Source: Setoptus koraiensis
Lineage: Eukaryota; Arthropoda
Length of the DNA: 64,000 bases
Reading direction: 5' to 3'
Assembly (NCBI GenBank): GCA_048013815.1
Contig: CM106585.1
Coordinates: 4,526,001 to 4,590,000 of the forward strand
Shown here: one piece after another, positions 1-16,402 of the stretch
Position numbering within the stretch: the first letter of the stretch is position 1
Layout of the letters: the number at the start of each line of letters is the position of its first letter
The notes under the pieces: model-generated
Seen by the model: only the letters and a program-made list of their open reading frames with translations
What the model was told of the DNA's origin: nothing
The model's database searches: none
Translations under genes and position numbers: made by a program

Positions 1-3577
<3,577 letters not shown>

Positions 3578-5348
3578 TTATTTTTGGGTGCGTTATTTCT
3601 GGCTCTGCTATTTCTGGCTCTGTTATTTGTGTTGTCGATTTTTTCCACTGTTTTGTTGGTTGTTTGTTACGTTGTGTGTTCGCCGCTTGTTTCGATACTG
3701 TTGCTTATAACTGTTGGTGTGGTGATTATCTCCTTTGCACTGTTAAGTTTGCTGATGCTAGGTGCTCAATTTGTCAACTATCTGGCGCGTGTATTTGGCA
3801 CAATGTGTGTATTGGCACTCGCAATAAAGTCACGCGACGGCATGTAGGCGATTCATGGATTTGCGGTTTTTTGGTTGGTCGAGGAGCGGTTGGTTTTTCG
3901 ATTGGTCAAATTGGTTTTCAAATTGGTTTGGGGTCGGCGTTGCAGTTGCAGTTGGCGTTGCAGTTGCAGTTGGTGTGATGATGACGTAACACGAACGAGA
4001 TTCGGATGAGATTCAGAGATTCAGATAGTGACTCGTTAGTGACAAATGGTCAGCAATGGTGGGCGCAAATCAAAATTATGATTACGCAATGCTGCAAGTG
4101 ACCATGGTCAGCAATGGTGTGCTGTCAATGATGATGATAGGCGGCTCGGTTAATTGGTGCTGCTGCTGTTGCTGCTGTTGTTGCCGCAACCATCACCTGT
4201 CGCACAATGTGGCAAACACAATACGCACACACACTGTGGCAAATTACGCAACTCTGGCTGACAATTATGAAAGCAAATTATTCTCGTCTCAAATTGTAAA
4301 ACTTATAACGAATGATTGTAAGTGACACACTTGACAAACAAACAAACAGACGGGCAAGCGGCGAAATTGCACCGGTCAACTTGTGCTCTGGCTACTCGCT
4401 AATTTAGTTATTATAATTGTCACTTATTACTTGATTGGCTCACTAAAAATATCGTTGTCTTCTCGCTGATTTGCTCTCTTGTTGCGACTATTTTTGCAAA
4501 ATGTGTATGTATTCGATAGAGACTCGACAAGTTAAAAGTTGTAACTAAACCATACAACTACTTTTGCTGCTGGCCACATCGCTGACTCTCGTTGCCTCTC
4601 TCATGAAATTTGCCGCCCCTTGCCGCAGCGCGTCCCCCGCCACTGGAACTGTGTACAGCCGCACTGTTGGCCGCACTGTTGATGTGTGTGCTCGCAGCGC
4701 CACCTATCAGGCAAAAACAAAAGCTTGAACGAAAACACAAAACCATGTCACCGTGTGTGTGTGCATTGATGTGACATTTGTAGCTTTACCTATATTTTGT
4801 TTTTTGCTGCTGCCTCTTTTTTGCTGCTTTTTGATACATGCAAATACATGCTCCTCATGCTTTACAGGTAAATACGGCTACAAAGATAATATATATATGT
4901 ATATGTATGTGTTTATATTTATATATGTTTATATACATTTATGTCGCCACGTACGCCCGCGACGCGCCGCCCAATAATAGAAGCCGAGCAGATATGCTAA
5001 TCTAATTAAACACTCACCTGGGCCGCACTGATTCGTGGCTACGTGGTCGTGTCCATGTGCACTGGCGCTGTCAGTTTGTTTGTTTGTGTTTGCGCAAAAT
5101 GATGATCAATTGTCCGGTGACGCTATCACCTGATCGCCGACTGGATATCCGATCCGATGGGCGATTATAATTAACGCCGCCGCCGTATAACTGGATACTG
5201 GTGCCACCTAGCAACCAATTAGCGCCGCCCTGCTGACCAGCGCCACTCCTTGGCGCAATGCGTTTGTTTGTCGTTGTTTGGGCACGCTAATTGGAATTGA
5301 AATTGGAATTGGCGTCGCTTCGAATGATTAAACTTGAACTTGAAATGT

Positions 5349-5468
5349 TGTCGTTGCTCGTCGTTCGTCGTTCGTCGTTCGTCGTTCGTCGTTCGTCGCT
5401 CGTCGTTCTTCGTTCGTCGCTCGTCGTTCGTCGTTCGTCGTTCGTCGCTATTCGTTCTTCGCTCTTCG
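5349..5468. repeat. 7-bp tandem array (GTTCGTC)
   Basis: About 16 copies of GTTCGTC and its variants GCTCGTC and GTTCTTC occur in a row. A 7-bp unit keeps reading frames open and explains the spurious Arg/Ser-rich ORFs here. Confidence 0.85.
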
Positions 5469-7322
5469 TGCCACTTTGACAGTTGTTGTGCCTCTGTTTA
5501 CGCCGATCATCAATTGTACAGCACAAGTATGCCGCCGCGGCCGAACCATAAACTGTCTAGAGCGTGCACAGTGTCAATGTGGGCCGCACATTGACATACG
5601 TGTGTCGTTGTGGTTGCACCACGGCGATTCGTCTTTTTTTGTTTGTTATTTTTTCTTCAACCTTTCGTTACCTATGGCTCGCTATGGTCGCCAGTTCGCG
5701 TCGCTAGTTCTTTCCGCTGGCTCGCTAATTCTTTCGCTCGCTCTCTGTTCTCTGTTCGATCTGTTCGCGGGCTCTCTGTGTCTGTTCGCGGGCTATTCGG
5801 CTCGTTCGCAGGCTATTCGGCTCGTTCGCTCGCTCTCGGCGTGTTCCGCTGGCTGGCTGATCGGATCGGCTCGTTGGCTCGGTTTGGCTCGTCGGCTCGT
5901 TGGCTCGCTGACGACAACAGCAGCATCTTTTTATTAAAGCGACTATTGATTGTGAGTGTGTTCAGCTATTGCTCGAATGCGACACCCAGCGCCCCGTTGG
6001 CCTCCATTCACAGGAGCGCCGATAAACAATCGCAGCGCTGCGATCGCTGCTGCGGTCGCGGTCGCACCGCTCGTCGGGTCAACACACACACACACCGCGC
6101 CGTCTGTGCACATTGTGCACGCTTGGCGTCGAGCGTGCCAACGGGCGCGTTTGCGTCGCCCGAGCATCCGGCGCGGCGGCAGCACCGCCCTGTTACAACA
6201 TAAAACACGCCCAACCGCCCACACCGCGCTCATTGGATCCGGGCCTGGCCAAACGCGCCCGGCCAAACAGGCCAGACGCCTGTTCCGGGGGGCGCTGTTC
6301 CGGTGCGCTCGCCAGCGGCGGCTCGCTCACGATTGTCGGCCGACGGCGGCGGCGGCAAGTGGGTCGTGCCCGGCTCACATTCGGCTTGCCAGGCTCGGCA
6401 GTCGCTGCCTGCAAGAGCTCGTGCCCGGCGCTAGGTGCCCGCTGGCACGAGCGCGAGCATGTGCAGGGGCGCGAGCATGTGCAGGCGCGCGTGTGTGCCG
6501 CCGCAGCGTGTCGTCGCCCGCAGCGACAAGTCAGCGGCGGCCGGGCGGCGCACCGACGCAAGCGCCCGGGCCGAGCGAGCGGCCGGGCCAAGCGAGCTGC
6601 GTGCGCGCGGTCCCGTTTGCCTAGAGACGACGGCCCGCCCAGCGCATTGCGCGTCGCGCGCTCGCGAACAACGGGCGGCATTCGCGCGCTCGCGCGCTCG
6701 CACCAACGCACACGCACGCCACCATGTGCCAGCTAACCTTTAGCCAGCTGGCGGGCGAGCGGATGAGCGGGCTGGCCGGCCGGAATGGGGGCGCAGCAAA
6801 GTGCTGGAACAAGCGGCGCAACGGCGGCGAACTTGTTATGGCTTCGTGCGCGACGTTGTTGTTGTTGTTGGCGTGTTTTCGTCTCGCGACTCGCGAGCGC
6901 CCGCCAGCAGCCCGCTTGCCAGCCAGCCAGCAGCTCGCTTGCCAGCTTGTAAACACGCCAGCGTGCCAGCGAGCTAGCGAGTGCCAGGCAAACGCGCACA
7001 CAATTGGCGGGCGAGCCCGCGAGAGAGAGATTGCGCAATCACAAAGATAAACAGACAGACAGACGGGCAACGGTGCAGCAGCGACGTCGGCGGCGCGCCG
7101 TGACCTTGAATGGGCGCGCGCGGGCTTCACGCAATGCTCGCGTGAAGGGCACCTAGCGCCCTTCGCGACTCGCAATCGCGTATTGCTCGCATGTGTATAC
7201 GTGCACACGATGTGCGCCACAGTCCGCACACGGCCGTATCCGAGCCGAGTTATAGGCAGCCACTCGCTCGCTTGACGGGTGCACCCTCGGCGAGGGCGTA
7301 CGCACACCGACACACGCGCACG

Positions 7323-7324
<2 letters not shown>

Positions 7325-7359
<35 letters not shown>
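7325..7359. repeat. (CA)n microsatellite
   Basis: An uninterrupted CA run of about 17 units, flanked by imperfect CA/CG dinucleotides. Confidence 0.9.
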
Positions 7360-7360
<1 letters not shown>

Positions 7361-7395
7361 GACACACGCTGCGAAATGGGCCCGGTGATGCTGGC

Positions 7396-7433
7396 GACGC
7401 GACCGACGCGACCGACGCGACCGACGCGACCGA
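7396..7433. repeat. 9-bp tandem repeat (GACGCGACC), four copies
   Basis: Four consecutive perfect copies lie just after the CA microsatellite. Confidence 0.85.
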
Positions 7434-9431
7434 GGCGGGCACTCACGTGAGCGTGCCGGCACCGGTAATTCGCTCGGCTGGGGCCCCAGCTCGGGGGACA
7501 CGACAGCGCAGTATTTCAAGGTTGGCCACGAGAGACCGCCATGCGCGACAACGGCCACCAGCCGCCGGATAATGCCGCCGCCGCCGCGGATAATGCATGC
7601 CGCTGGCTGTTATATTATTATATTGGCGCCGTTGCCGCCGTGCCTCAACGCCGCTGACGGCCCAATACCTGGGCGGCCAGCCAGGCGCCAGCATTGGAGC
7701 GGTAATATCGTCGCAGTAATGGTCCGCATAGACACGGGCATGGCCCACATTAGCATAGCCAACGGCGCGGCAACGGCGCAACGGGGCCCGTCGTTACGTC
7801 ATTGGCGACCTTGAGGGACAGGGGCTGCAGTTGGGTGGCTCGCGCTGGCTCCATCCGACACTGTCAACGCCGTCGACATACCTGACAGGTGCACATGCAT
7901 ACGCGCGCCAGCCAGCCAGCCAGCCAGCAGGGATATGGGCGGCGATATAGGCGCCCGTGCGGGGCGCCCGTTGAGATTCACGGGCCGACATGCAGGCGGT
8001 CGGGCCGGCGTTATGCGCCACAAGTGCGGACAGACCCTATGTGCGGACAGACTGCGTGTGCGACAGACTACATGTGCGATGGGCGCGCGAATAGACGCGC
8101 GGACAGACCCGCGGATAGACGCGGCATGCATAGATAGACGGGCCAGAAATAGCTCGCCAGGCGAGCGAGGGCCAGCATTGCGGGCCCCAACGAATGTCTG
8201 AATGAAAAAGCTTGTTTGCGGCGTGTCGCTGGTTTGTTGTTGTTTGTCAGCGCGCTGGTCGTTGTTTGCCGCTTACGGCCGCCGTTTACAGCCCGCTAAC
8301 AGGGGCCGTTTGGGGCCCGCTCAAGGGCCGATTGCACTCTGAGCGCACCCCGTGTGCACCCGTCCATACAAAACAAGCCCGCACGAGCGGCGGAGGTGCG
8401 GCTGCGGGCGCGCTCCACGGCGGTACCAGCCTCCGACCGCCGGCCGCCAAGCCAGACTGAGTCGCAATTAAAATCAATAAGACGGCCGGCCAAGAATCGT
8501 CGACCGATAATCCTGCCGGCTCGAGGGGACCTATAGCCCGGACAGATCTGCGCCTGCAACTCCGCGCCAGCGCCCGTGCCAGCGGCCGTGGCAAAGGGGC
8601 GGCCGGCCAGCCAGGTCCCGGCGCGGACTGTGACAAAAAGATTAGTGGGGCCCAAAGTGCCTTTTTAATGGTTTAGAGAGTTTTCACCATAACATCATGG
8701 CCAGTGTCACATTGGCCGATGGCTGAGTCACTCACCGTAGCGGTATATTCTGTTACGTGCTATGCTACGTGTGGCTGCAATTACTCGCCGGACAAACCAT
8801 CGGCTAAAGCGGCCAGGCAAGCGACAGAGAGATAGAGCCAAAATTGCGCAACAGCGGCCATCACATACGCTATATGCGGCCATAAGGGCTAAAAATACTA
8901 GATAAACACAAGATAAACAGGCCGCTAACTCCGCTGACAACAAGCGGGCGACATTTAAATTGACTACTAACTAGCATTAATACGTAATCGGCCTAACAGG
9001 CCCGGCCAACTAGCGATCCCAATGATACAAACTTATAATACATAGTGCCGCTCGGTGTGTGCGCCGCTGGTGCCAGTCGCCCGTAGCCGGCCTACGGGGA
9101 CCCGGCGCGGCTGGCCCCAACACAACGAGAGGCACACAGGCGAGCGAACACGCCGACTAAGTCGCCGAATAAATCTCTAATTATACACTTGACGTCGTAA
9201 GGCAACGCGCCACTGACATTTCACTCGCTTGCCTGCACCCTGACCCGTGTTCCTCGGGCCTCGCGCCTCGCGCCATCGCTATTCATGGCCGTGCGCGTTT
9301 CTGGGCGAGGTTTGTCATCTCACCTGACCAGTTATCAATACGCGCAAACATATTGATTATTGGACATGTATGTATATATATACAAGGCGACTTATATATG
9401 GCGACTGAATAGATAGATTGGGCGAGCGAGC

Positions 9432-9454
9432 GAGAGAGAGAGAGAGAGAGAGAG
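9432..9454. repeat. (GA)n microsatellite
   Basis: An uninterrupted GA run of about 11 units, preceded by GCGA repeats. Confidence 0.85.
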
Positions 9455-11085
9455 CGACACACAATTAGAGCGCCGGCGATTACAGTTCCAGCAAAGAATT
9501 GGCGATCGGGCAAATGCCATCCGTTCACAACATTCGGTTCGTCGCTAATCCGGGCCGCCAGAAGCAACTATAGACAAATTCGTCGTCACTGGTATAATCA
9601 CTTACAATTCAACAAACTATAGATGCACAAACAAGCAATCATAAATTATTATATAACGGTGCACTAGGGCACTGTTGTTCACTTATGACGCCAACGATTA
9701 AACCGGCTCTACGATGCACACATATATGCTAATATTGATTGATCGCTTATTAATCGTATACTCACTCCCATATCCTATATATCACATCATCATTGGCGGG
9801 CCATAACGGCCGCCCGATTGTACCAATGAGATTACGTAACTCCCTTTTCACTAACACACAACATGGTAGCTAGCCGTAAGTGCAAATATCTGTCAAACTT
9901 TTAGTTAGTTCGCCGACGCCTGGCCACAACAACCAGAAGCTGCTCACCGCTACTACTGCTGCTGTTTCTGCCAATGCTCGCCATGTATAATAGCGAAATC
10001 AAATAATAACGGATCTCATTTCAAAATAAATGTTTGCTCGTATGGTCTCGCCACGGTAGCTTCATACGTGCGTAGGGTGTCGAAATTGGGCTTCGAATCG
10101 CCAGCCAATCGCATGTATCGCATGTAAAGGATTGCCCATTGTTCACATAGGTAGACGAGACTTCAATCAATGGCCAATGAATCCCGTCGCAAGCGTCTAT
10201 GCCGAAACCATACCATTTCCATGTTGTCTATGCCATTTGCAAACCACTAGTAGTGTCGATATATCTATTAATTAATATTTCTATTTTTGATATGATCATC
10301 ATGACAGTTATTAGCGGCAATTATTTCATTGTTTATGCTCTCTCCTGATAATGATTGCTGACTGTTCTACTGAGCCGGTTTCACAAGCTCTACCGTTGAG
10401 TACATCGCATGACGATGATCAAAAACAATTATCATCCAATGACTCTGGCAGTTCCCACTCACTGTCACGTTAATATCCGCTTAATAAGTCCTCACAAACA
10501 CTTGCATCTGCCGTCATATATGCAATTTTAGAACTATTGCTAAACAGATATAATTCACTGCTAGTGCTATGATGAGACTTCATAAATTAATTATCGACGC
10601 AGCATTGCTACTAGTCGTTAGCTCGTAAACTCGTATGCTTCTTATATCGATCAAAAAATCTATCTCAACCATAAACGATACTTAAACCGCTCCATAAACC
10701 AGGCAGCCACTAGACACTCTATATCAAGTTGTACTTTTGGGAAATATAAGTAAATAACTAGTCACCGATACAAAGCCGTTCATTTTCATGCTTGACGCCT
10801 AGTGCCGTGTCGGAGTTTTAAATTAAGGACGACCTTCTTCTAGTCGAGTAGTTGTAATTTATTTGTGGATGCCATGATAGTAGTACATGTAAAAGTTCAA
10901 ACAAAGTCAAAACAATTTCGCGTCTGTTTGGGTAACCATCGTGACGAAATGACAGAAATAGGAAGTAACTTTCAAGTTTTGATTGATCATGATCAAACAC
11001 AAATATGTCAATGAACGGAATATGTAACAAGTCGATTGCAAATCGTTATTGAATAATATAATTTTCAGTATTGCATATGTCACTA

Positions 11086-11961
11086 CTAAAAAGTGGACAA
11101 TTGTGGATTGTTGGTGAAGATCATCTTTAGAACTGAGTAGGCTTTTTTAGCAGCCTCCTCTCGTATTTTATCACTGTGGATTCTGAGACCATTCTCTTGA
11201 GTCATTGCAATTGTTGCTGTCTTATATTTAATGTAGTAGGAATGGGCGGTTTTCTTTTCGTCTTTCAAACCATTCTCGCTCCAGATTACCTTGAGCTTAC
11301 CACAAGATATTTTTTCAAGTTTACCCAATTTTTCATAGATGCTCAAATGTAGATCTTCCATATTTTTGAATTCCTCCCCTATATTTATCTCATGGAATAG
11401 AGTACACAATTCCAGAAAGTCATTCTCGGATCTGTCAATAGATGAAAGTGCCAGGTTTCTGTAACTGTGCTCTATTGAATGATTGCCCTCCTCCGATGGC
11501 TTCTCAGCAGGACTACTACTGCCCAAATTGAGGGCTTTGCTTAATTGCAGCGGCAGTGCCTCTACAGCAGTGTCACCAGTGTCGCCTCGACATGTATTTA
11601 TCGATGGGTTTGGGGTAACTGAGCTAGGTTTTTGGCACGACCTCTCATAGTCTTTGCTCCAACAGGCTGACAAGTTGGTGGCTTCCGAACGCGCCACCAG
11701 CGAAATCGGTTTGTCTGTAGCCTTTACTTTATTCAGCAGAGCCACTGCAGCGTCGTGTTTGGCCTCTTTCTTCTTTTTTTGCGTGCCGGTTCCCTCAGCT
11801 ATTACGCTTCCATCACCGTGGGCCAAATAGGCCCTGACTCTAAATGTTGGGTCGTGAGATGGTCCATTCGTCTCAATTTCCTCAAATTGGGGAGGTGGCA
11901 AGTTGTGCTTAGTAGAAAACTCGAATAGTAATTGGACCGGAGTTTTTGACAAGTAGTTCAT
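11086..11961 (-). CDS. double-stranded-RNA-binding protein, TARBP2/Loquacious/PACT-like
   Basis: A single exon of 291 codons. The first ATG is at 11961; the frame is open six codons further but only to a GTG. Residues about 5-83 form a dsRNA-binding domain: KTPVQLLFEF start, PTFRVRAYL strand, and a C-terminal KKKKEAKHDAAVALL helix with the RNA-contacting lysines. Residues about 190-285 resemble the third, Dicer-binding dsRBD of TARBP2/Loqs: a hydrophobic strand pattern followed by EEAAKKAYSVLKMIF, without the basic KKxAK patch. The canonical middle dsRBD is absent and replaced by about 100 Ser-rich residues. Known family role: Dicer cofactors in miRNA/siRNA processing, cytoplasmic. It lies head to head with ADRM1. 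A candidate AATAAA on this strand is at about 10862-10857. Confidence 0.75.
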   Translation of the reverse strand: MNYLSKTPVQLLFEFSTKHNLPPPQFEEIETNGPSHDPTFRVRAYLAHGDGSVIAEGTGTQKKKKEAKHDAAVALLNKVKATDKPISLVARSEATNLSACWSKDYERSCQKPSSVTPNPSINTCRGDTGDTAVEALPLQLSKALNLGSSSPAEKPSEEGNHSIEHSYRNLALSSIDRSENDFLELCTLFHEINIGEEFKNMEDLHLSIYEKLGKLEKISCGKLKVIWSENGLKDEKKTAHSYYIKYKTATIAMTQENGLRIHSDKIREEAAKKAYSVLKMIFTNNPQLSTF

Positions 11962-12566
11962 TATGAGTGTCGGTATCACCTTGATTTACGGGTCGTTATA
12001 ATCGACTATATGATTGTGGTCATCTATTAATGTATCTATCGGAGAGTATTGAAGTTATCACAATAAGTCGGCTTGAATTGTTACATAACACGAAAAAAAA
12101 AATATCCCTTCTAACAAGCGTTGCAGTCGTGATGCATCAACCGTGTTTGAATATGGACGCTATGCTGATTCATCGCCCGGCAAACCGCACGGGAAAATAT
12201 GAAATCCGCGCGGTCATGCTGTTGCGCATCAGCTGATCTGCAAACGCTCGGAAAATACAATAGGCAAACGTTTCACAGTGTAGGCATCAAAATATCAAAA
12301 TATCCATCAGAATAATAAATCACAACATATATGTATTGAATAACCCGCAAATATCTTCGAATCAATAATTGGGCCGTAGTAAATTGGACTAGGGAAGCGA
12401 TATCGAGTCTATTCGTCAGCACTTAATCTGTTGTCAGTCTATTGTTTTTCATTTGCGCCCCAGCCATAATTTTCACCCAACAGGTTTTCGACAATTCGCT
12501 AGCACAGCCCGTCAGATCGGAAGTCACAACAAATCTAAAGGGATCCTACATCTTGAAAATTCAATT
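11962..12566. promoter_or_regulatory. shared upstream region between the dsRNA-binding gene and ADRM1
   Basis: Two divergent start codons lie 605 bp apart, so this stretch should hold both promoters. A good 3' splice site (TTTTCACCCAACAG, ending at 12483) precedes the ADRM1 start and could close an intron in its 5' leader. I see no clear TATA box. Confidence 0.45.
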
Positions 12567-13781
12567 ATGTCATCGCCCGTATTATTTAGCACCGGTGCAA
12601 CTGCTAGCTCTAGTTCGTCTAGAAATCTGGTGGAATTTCGCGCAGGAAAAATGGAACTCAAAAACAAAATGGTCCATCCGATCAAGCGCCAGGGTTTAGT
12701 TTATCTGCACCAATCGCCTGACGACAGTCTAATGCATTTCTGCTGGAAAGATAGACAATCTGGCTCCATTGAGGACGACCTAATACTGTTCCCAGATGAC
12801 TGTGAATTTAAGAGAGTGCCACAATGTACAACCGGTCGTGTCTATGTTCTCAAAATGAAATCATCAAATAGAAAATTATTCTTTTGGATGCAAGAATCTA
12901 GAACTGATAAAGATGAAGAGTATTGTGTTAAAATCAATGATCTACTCAACAATCCGCCACCGCCACGTCCGAGACACCTGCCTGGCGACATGGGTAGTGC
13001 CGACGGTGACTTGCAAGCACTATTACACAATTTGACTAATGAACAAATGTCACAAATGTTGGGCTCATCTCTAATGCCAGGCGGGGGTCGTGGAAGTATA
13101 CCGCCGGGTGTAGGAAATTTAGCTAGTTTGCTAAGTTCAGCACGTTCCCCATCGACAAATTCAACCAGCGGAACCACGGGTAGTGGAACAACAACAGGGC
13201 CTACAAGCGCCGGCAGTGGTAACTCGATGACTGATATACAGTCTATATTGTCAAGCCTAACAAATAGGGATCTTGCCGAGGCGGCTGCATTAGCAAGTGG
13301 TCAATCCGTTGATGGAAGTGTTACTGATGAAGCTCGCGCTGCTTCGACCACCGAAGGACAACAGCAACAACCACCTATCGACCTTTCATCAGTTGTTAAT
13401 TTGAGCTCATTGGAACGGCTACTCAGCGACAAAGAATTTCTTAACCACATAGAACAGCACCTACCCAATATACGTCAGTTAGACGGCGCAAATTCTGCTC
13501 AACAAACAGTGCCCAACGAGCCCGTGGAAAAACAATTCAGCGACACTGTTAGATCACCTCAATTCAAATCCGCGTTAAGTCAATTTAGCGCCGCCTTACA
13601 ATCCGGACAATTGGGCCCCCTAGTTGCACAATTTGGTCTCAACGAGGCTTGTGTCGTTGCAGCTAATCACGGAAATCTTGAGGCATTTGTCCAGGCTCTG
13701 GAGAGGGAGCAATCATCTTCAGACAGGAAGACCTCCGAAGAAAAGAAATCACCCGATGAGCCATCCGAAAGTTCGAAATAA
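12567..13781 (+). CDS. ADRM1: ADRM1/Rpn13, proteasomal ubiquitin receptor
   Basis: A single exon of 404 codons, against 407 in human ADRM1. The start is the first ATG (MSSPVLFSTG); the frame extends upstream only to non-ATG codons. Residues about 18-130 are the Pru domain: LVEFRAGKM, then GLVYLHQSPDDSLMHFCWKDR, then FPDDCEFKRV and KLFFWMQE, which bind ubiquitin and the proteasome subunit Rpn2. A Ser/Gly/Thr-rich linker follows. Residues about 270-385 are the DEUBAD domain that binds and activates the deubiquitinase UCH37. The C-terminus is acidic and Ser-rich. The protein acts at the base of the 19S regulatory particle. ATTAAA at about 14097 may be its poly(A) signal. Confidence 0.96.
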   Translation: MSSPVLFSTGATASSSSSRNLVEFRAGKMELKNKMVHPIKRQGLVYLHQSPDDSLMHFCWKDRQSGSIEDDLILFPDDCEFKRVPQCTTGRVYVLKMKSSNRKLFFWMQESRTDKDEEYCVKINDLLNNPPPPRPRHLPGDMGSADGDLQALLHNLTNEQMSQMLGSSLMPGGGRGSIPPGVGNLASLLSSARSPSTNSTSGTTGSGTTTGPTSAGSGNSMTDIQSILSSLTNRDLAEAAALASGQSVDGSVTDEARAASTTEGQQQQPPIDLSSVVNLSSLERLLSDKEFLNHIEQHLPNIRQLDGANSAQQTVPNEPVEKQFSDTVRSPQFKSALSQFSAALQSGQLGPLVAQFGLNEACVVAANHGNLEAFVQALEREQSSSDRKTSEEKKSPDEPSESSK

Positions 13782-16402
13782 CCATACCAAAATTCATGAT
13801 CATCAGCTCATTTATTTTAAATGGTGTGTGATTGGTTCATGATGAGCTCGCAACATGAACGGTCACGAACGTTTGATCCTGTCATACGAAAAGTTGATAT
13901 CTGATTTGGGATATAAGATCGCCTACCTTCGTACTCTCTATTTGTCTAACTGTAACCGCTTAGTGGACACTTATAAACATTGTAGCGCATTTGTATTTCT
14001 CATTGGTGTCTCATATCATCGTTGCAAGGACATGCATCGGAAGTAACTGACTTATCATGAATGAACAATTGCATATGTTTTTCTTGTATTTGGAACATTA
14101 AAGTGCCGCTTGTAACAAGATACTTAGTAGTGTTTTGCAATCCTTTTCACCGGTCTAGCGCGTGCTAATGATAGCTAATCTAGATGGATTTTCTTATGAT
14201 GCTTTGATCTCTTGTTTTGGCTTCCATAGACACGTCATCAGCGTGATGGTGGAAACTTGTGCTCGTAATAACCTACTCGCTACTGGTGCTGCTGATATCT
14301 TATCTAATCGTATCACAGCAAGACCTATCTGTAGTTATCTTTATACATATAATACATGCCGAAGGTTGTACGGCATGTATTGAATGTGTGAGACAGCCTT
14401 ATCTGGTCAATCTTTCATTGAAATGACGATCACTATACACGCGGTCATCCTGATGTTGTCATCATTACTTGTCGTGGAGGAAAGTTTTTGTTTTGTTGAG
14501 ATTCAAAACAAAAGATCTTACTTGTTGTTGACATAACAATAGCCTTATTGTCGATAGCCAGGTTTACGAAACTGTGTGTGACAACGGAAGATGTTGATTC
14601 AGCTTAGAAGGCCCTCTATTATATTTGCCCTAGTGGCAATCCATTAACAGAATGGCCACTGGACGGTACGGTAACACCTGAGCATCTGAATGATCAGCAA
14701 AAGGACAAGTTTTACGTCTGCCGGTTCATCTACGCAAATATGATGAGAAAAAACTTGTTATCAGGCGTCTGTGTTTTTCTTTCGAGACAGAAACTTTCTT
14801 ACCATGTCGACATCATCGACACCTGAGAAAATTTTTCGTTTGTTTATTTGATTAATGACGCCGACATTGATCGATAATCGATCATTCGGCAGCAGGCTTT
14901 TGATACAAAGTTGAGTCGAGGGAAAAATCCATCCGATTTACACTCATTGTGCCGTACAAAGTTACAATCTGTGCCTACAGTGCCGATTGAGCACAAATAC
15001 CAATGAGTCGAGATGGCTCAAAATCGGCAGTATTTTACCCTGAGCATGTTTCAGCTTAGCGCAGAAAGTTTTGAGACGGAAAGATAACGATCGAAAGTTT
15101 TAGCCTTTCTGTGGAAAATTACACGAAAATCAGCCCTTCGCTACAAAACCCATTCGAAGCTAAATCCAACTCGAGCTGTGCAACTGAAATGGTTAATCTC
15201 CAACTTTCCCCAGCACGATACCACAGTGAAAGGTAAGCAGGCATTATTTTCAATGATTGAAATAGTTGAACGGATCGCGTGATGCGCTCGTCAATCAGTC
15301 ATTCGTTGGGAAAATTCAACATGTGTCCAGGAACAACCTCACAACGCATCCATGGTGGCGAGATTGCACCCATCGAGAAACTCTGCAACGATGAAATGAC
15401 CAATGGAAGCTGTCAGAGTCAATACAATTATCATTCATCTTTCATTGAACGCGATCTGTTGGAAATAATAATCAGTCAACAGCAACACTGTTGCTGTTGA
15501 CCTCAAACCTGTCCATTCGCCATGATTGGACGATATGCTGCACCCCGTTGATGTTAAACTGGTGCATTTGGCAACATGCACTTAACTGACAGTAAGGTTT
15601 GATCGTTATCTCATGTAGAAACTAATTACTTGGATCGCTTGTCGGCGCCCTCATGTTAACCAATTGTGATCGACTTGCACCATACTTACATCCCGATGAA
15701 TGTGATAGTCATTTGCCGTTGCACTATAGATAGCCTGAACCTGTTGATTGGTAGTGAGATTCATGATGTAAAAAGTAGAAAACGATTTGTCAAGTCTAAT
15801 GAAAGCGTAAATCAACTTTTTTCGGCGCGCACAAACATGCAACGATCGGGTAACCCGATTCAGGTTCATTCGCCAGCTTTGTGTCGACCACAGGTGTGGT
15901 GAATGTTATCGGATGACACGTGAACACTCTTTGGTGACAATTTTGATTTGTCTATCATGAAGTGCTTGTTTTTCATTACAACGGGGAATCGAGGGGAAAT
16001 CTATCAACAATTTGACATCGTCTTGCAGTCGTGTTATCCTCATGTCAACTCGTGGTACAGATCAATATCGATAGTGTCAGTGTCAGCAATAGATATTAGA
16101 GTGTTAATGGCTATTTGTTTTCCGTAGAAGGGGGCGAGTAAAAATTTTTCCTTTCATTGATAGCTGCTCATCATCTTTGGTTGCGCTTCAACAACATGCT
16201 CTAAACAACAATAGAAATGATCGTTATCTCTTTGCTGATTTGATACATGTTGTGATTGTCGATGAGACAATTAATCGAGATGCACCGAAGTCTAATCAAA
16301 TCAGAGGTACTCTGATTACGCTAGCCTTGTTCACAGTTTTCTTAAAACCTGTGTAGCCTGTGTAGCCTTTGTAGCGAGGAGAAATAGTTCCAAGAAACTT
16401 CA
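13782..16402. other. gene-poor stretch with decayed coding-like fragments on the + strand
   Basis: There is no intact gene here. Several stretches have protein-like composition without a usable frame: about 14605-14830 (includes GNPLTEWPLDG and DKFYVCRFIYANMM) and about 16106-16355 (includes PFIDSCSSSLVALQQHAL and DRYLFADLIHVVIVDE). They lie in the same direction and may be remains of one gene or of a mobile element. I do not recognise the family. Confidence 0.4.
15475..15501. repeat. perfect hairpin, 13-bp arms, 1-nt loop
   Basis: GTCAACAGCAACA and its exact reverse complement are separated by one base. As DNA it is a cruciform-capable palindrome; as RNA the loop is too tight for a normal stem-loop unless the top pairs open. 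Confidence 0.8.

Noticed and set aside
5610-7442. Open frames of 170-270 codons on both strands in the GC-rich region
   Set aside because: They overlap each other in several frames, give Arg/Ala/Cys/Ser low-complexity peptides and come from tandem repeats; no domain is recognisable.
11962-11979. An upstream start for the dsRNA-binding protein
   Set aside because: The upstream codon is GTG; the first ATG at 11961 lies right before the first dsRBD.
12453-12566. An N-terminal extension of ADRM1
   Set aside because: It begins at a non-ATG codon and the ATG at 12567 gives a protein of the normal family length; an acceptor-like site at 12483 suggests leader sequence.
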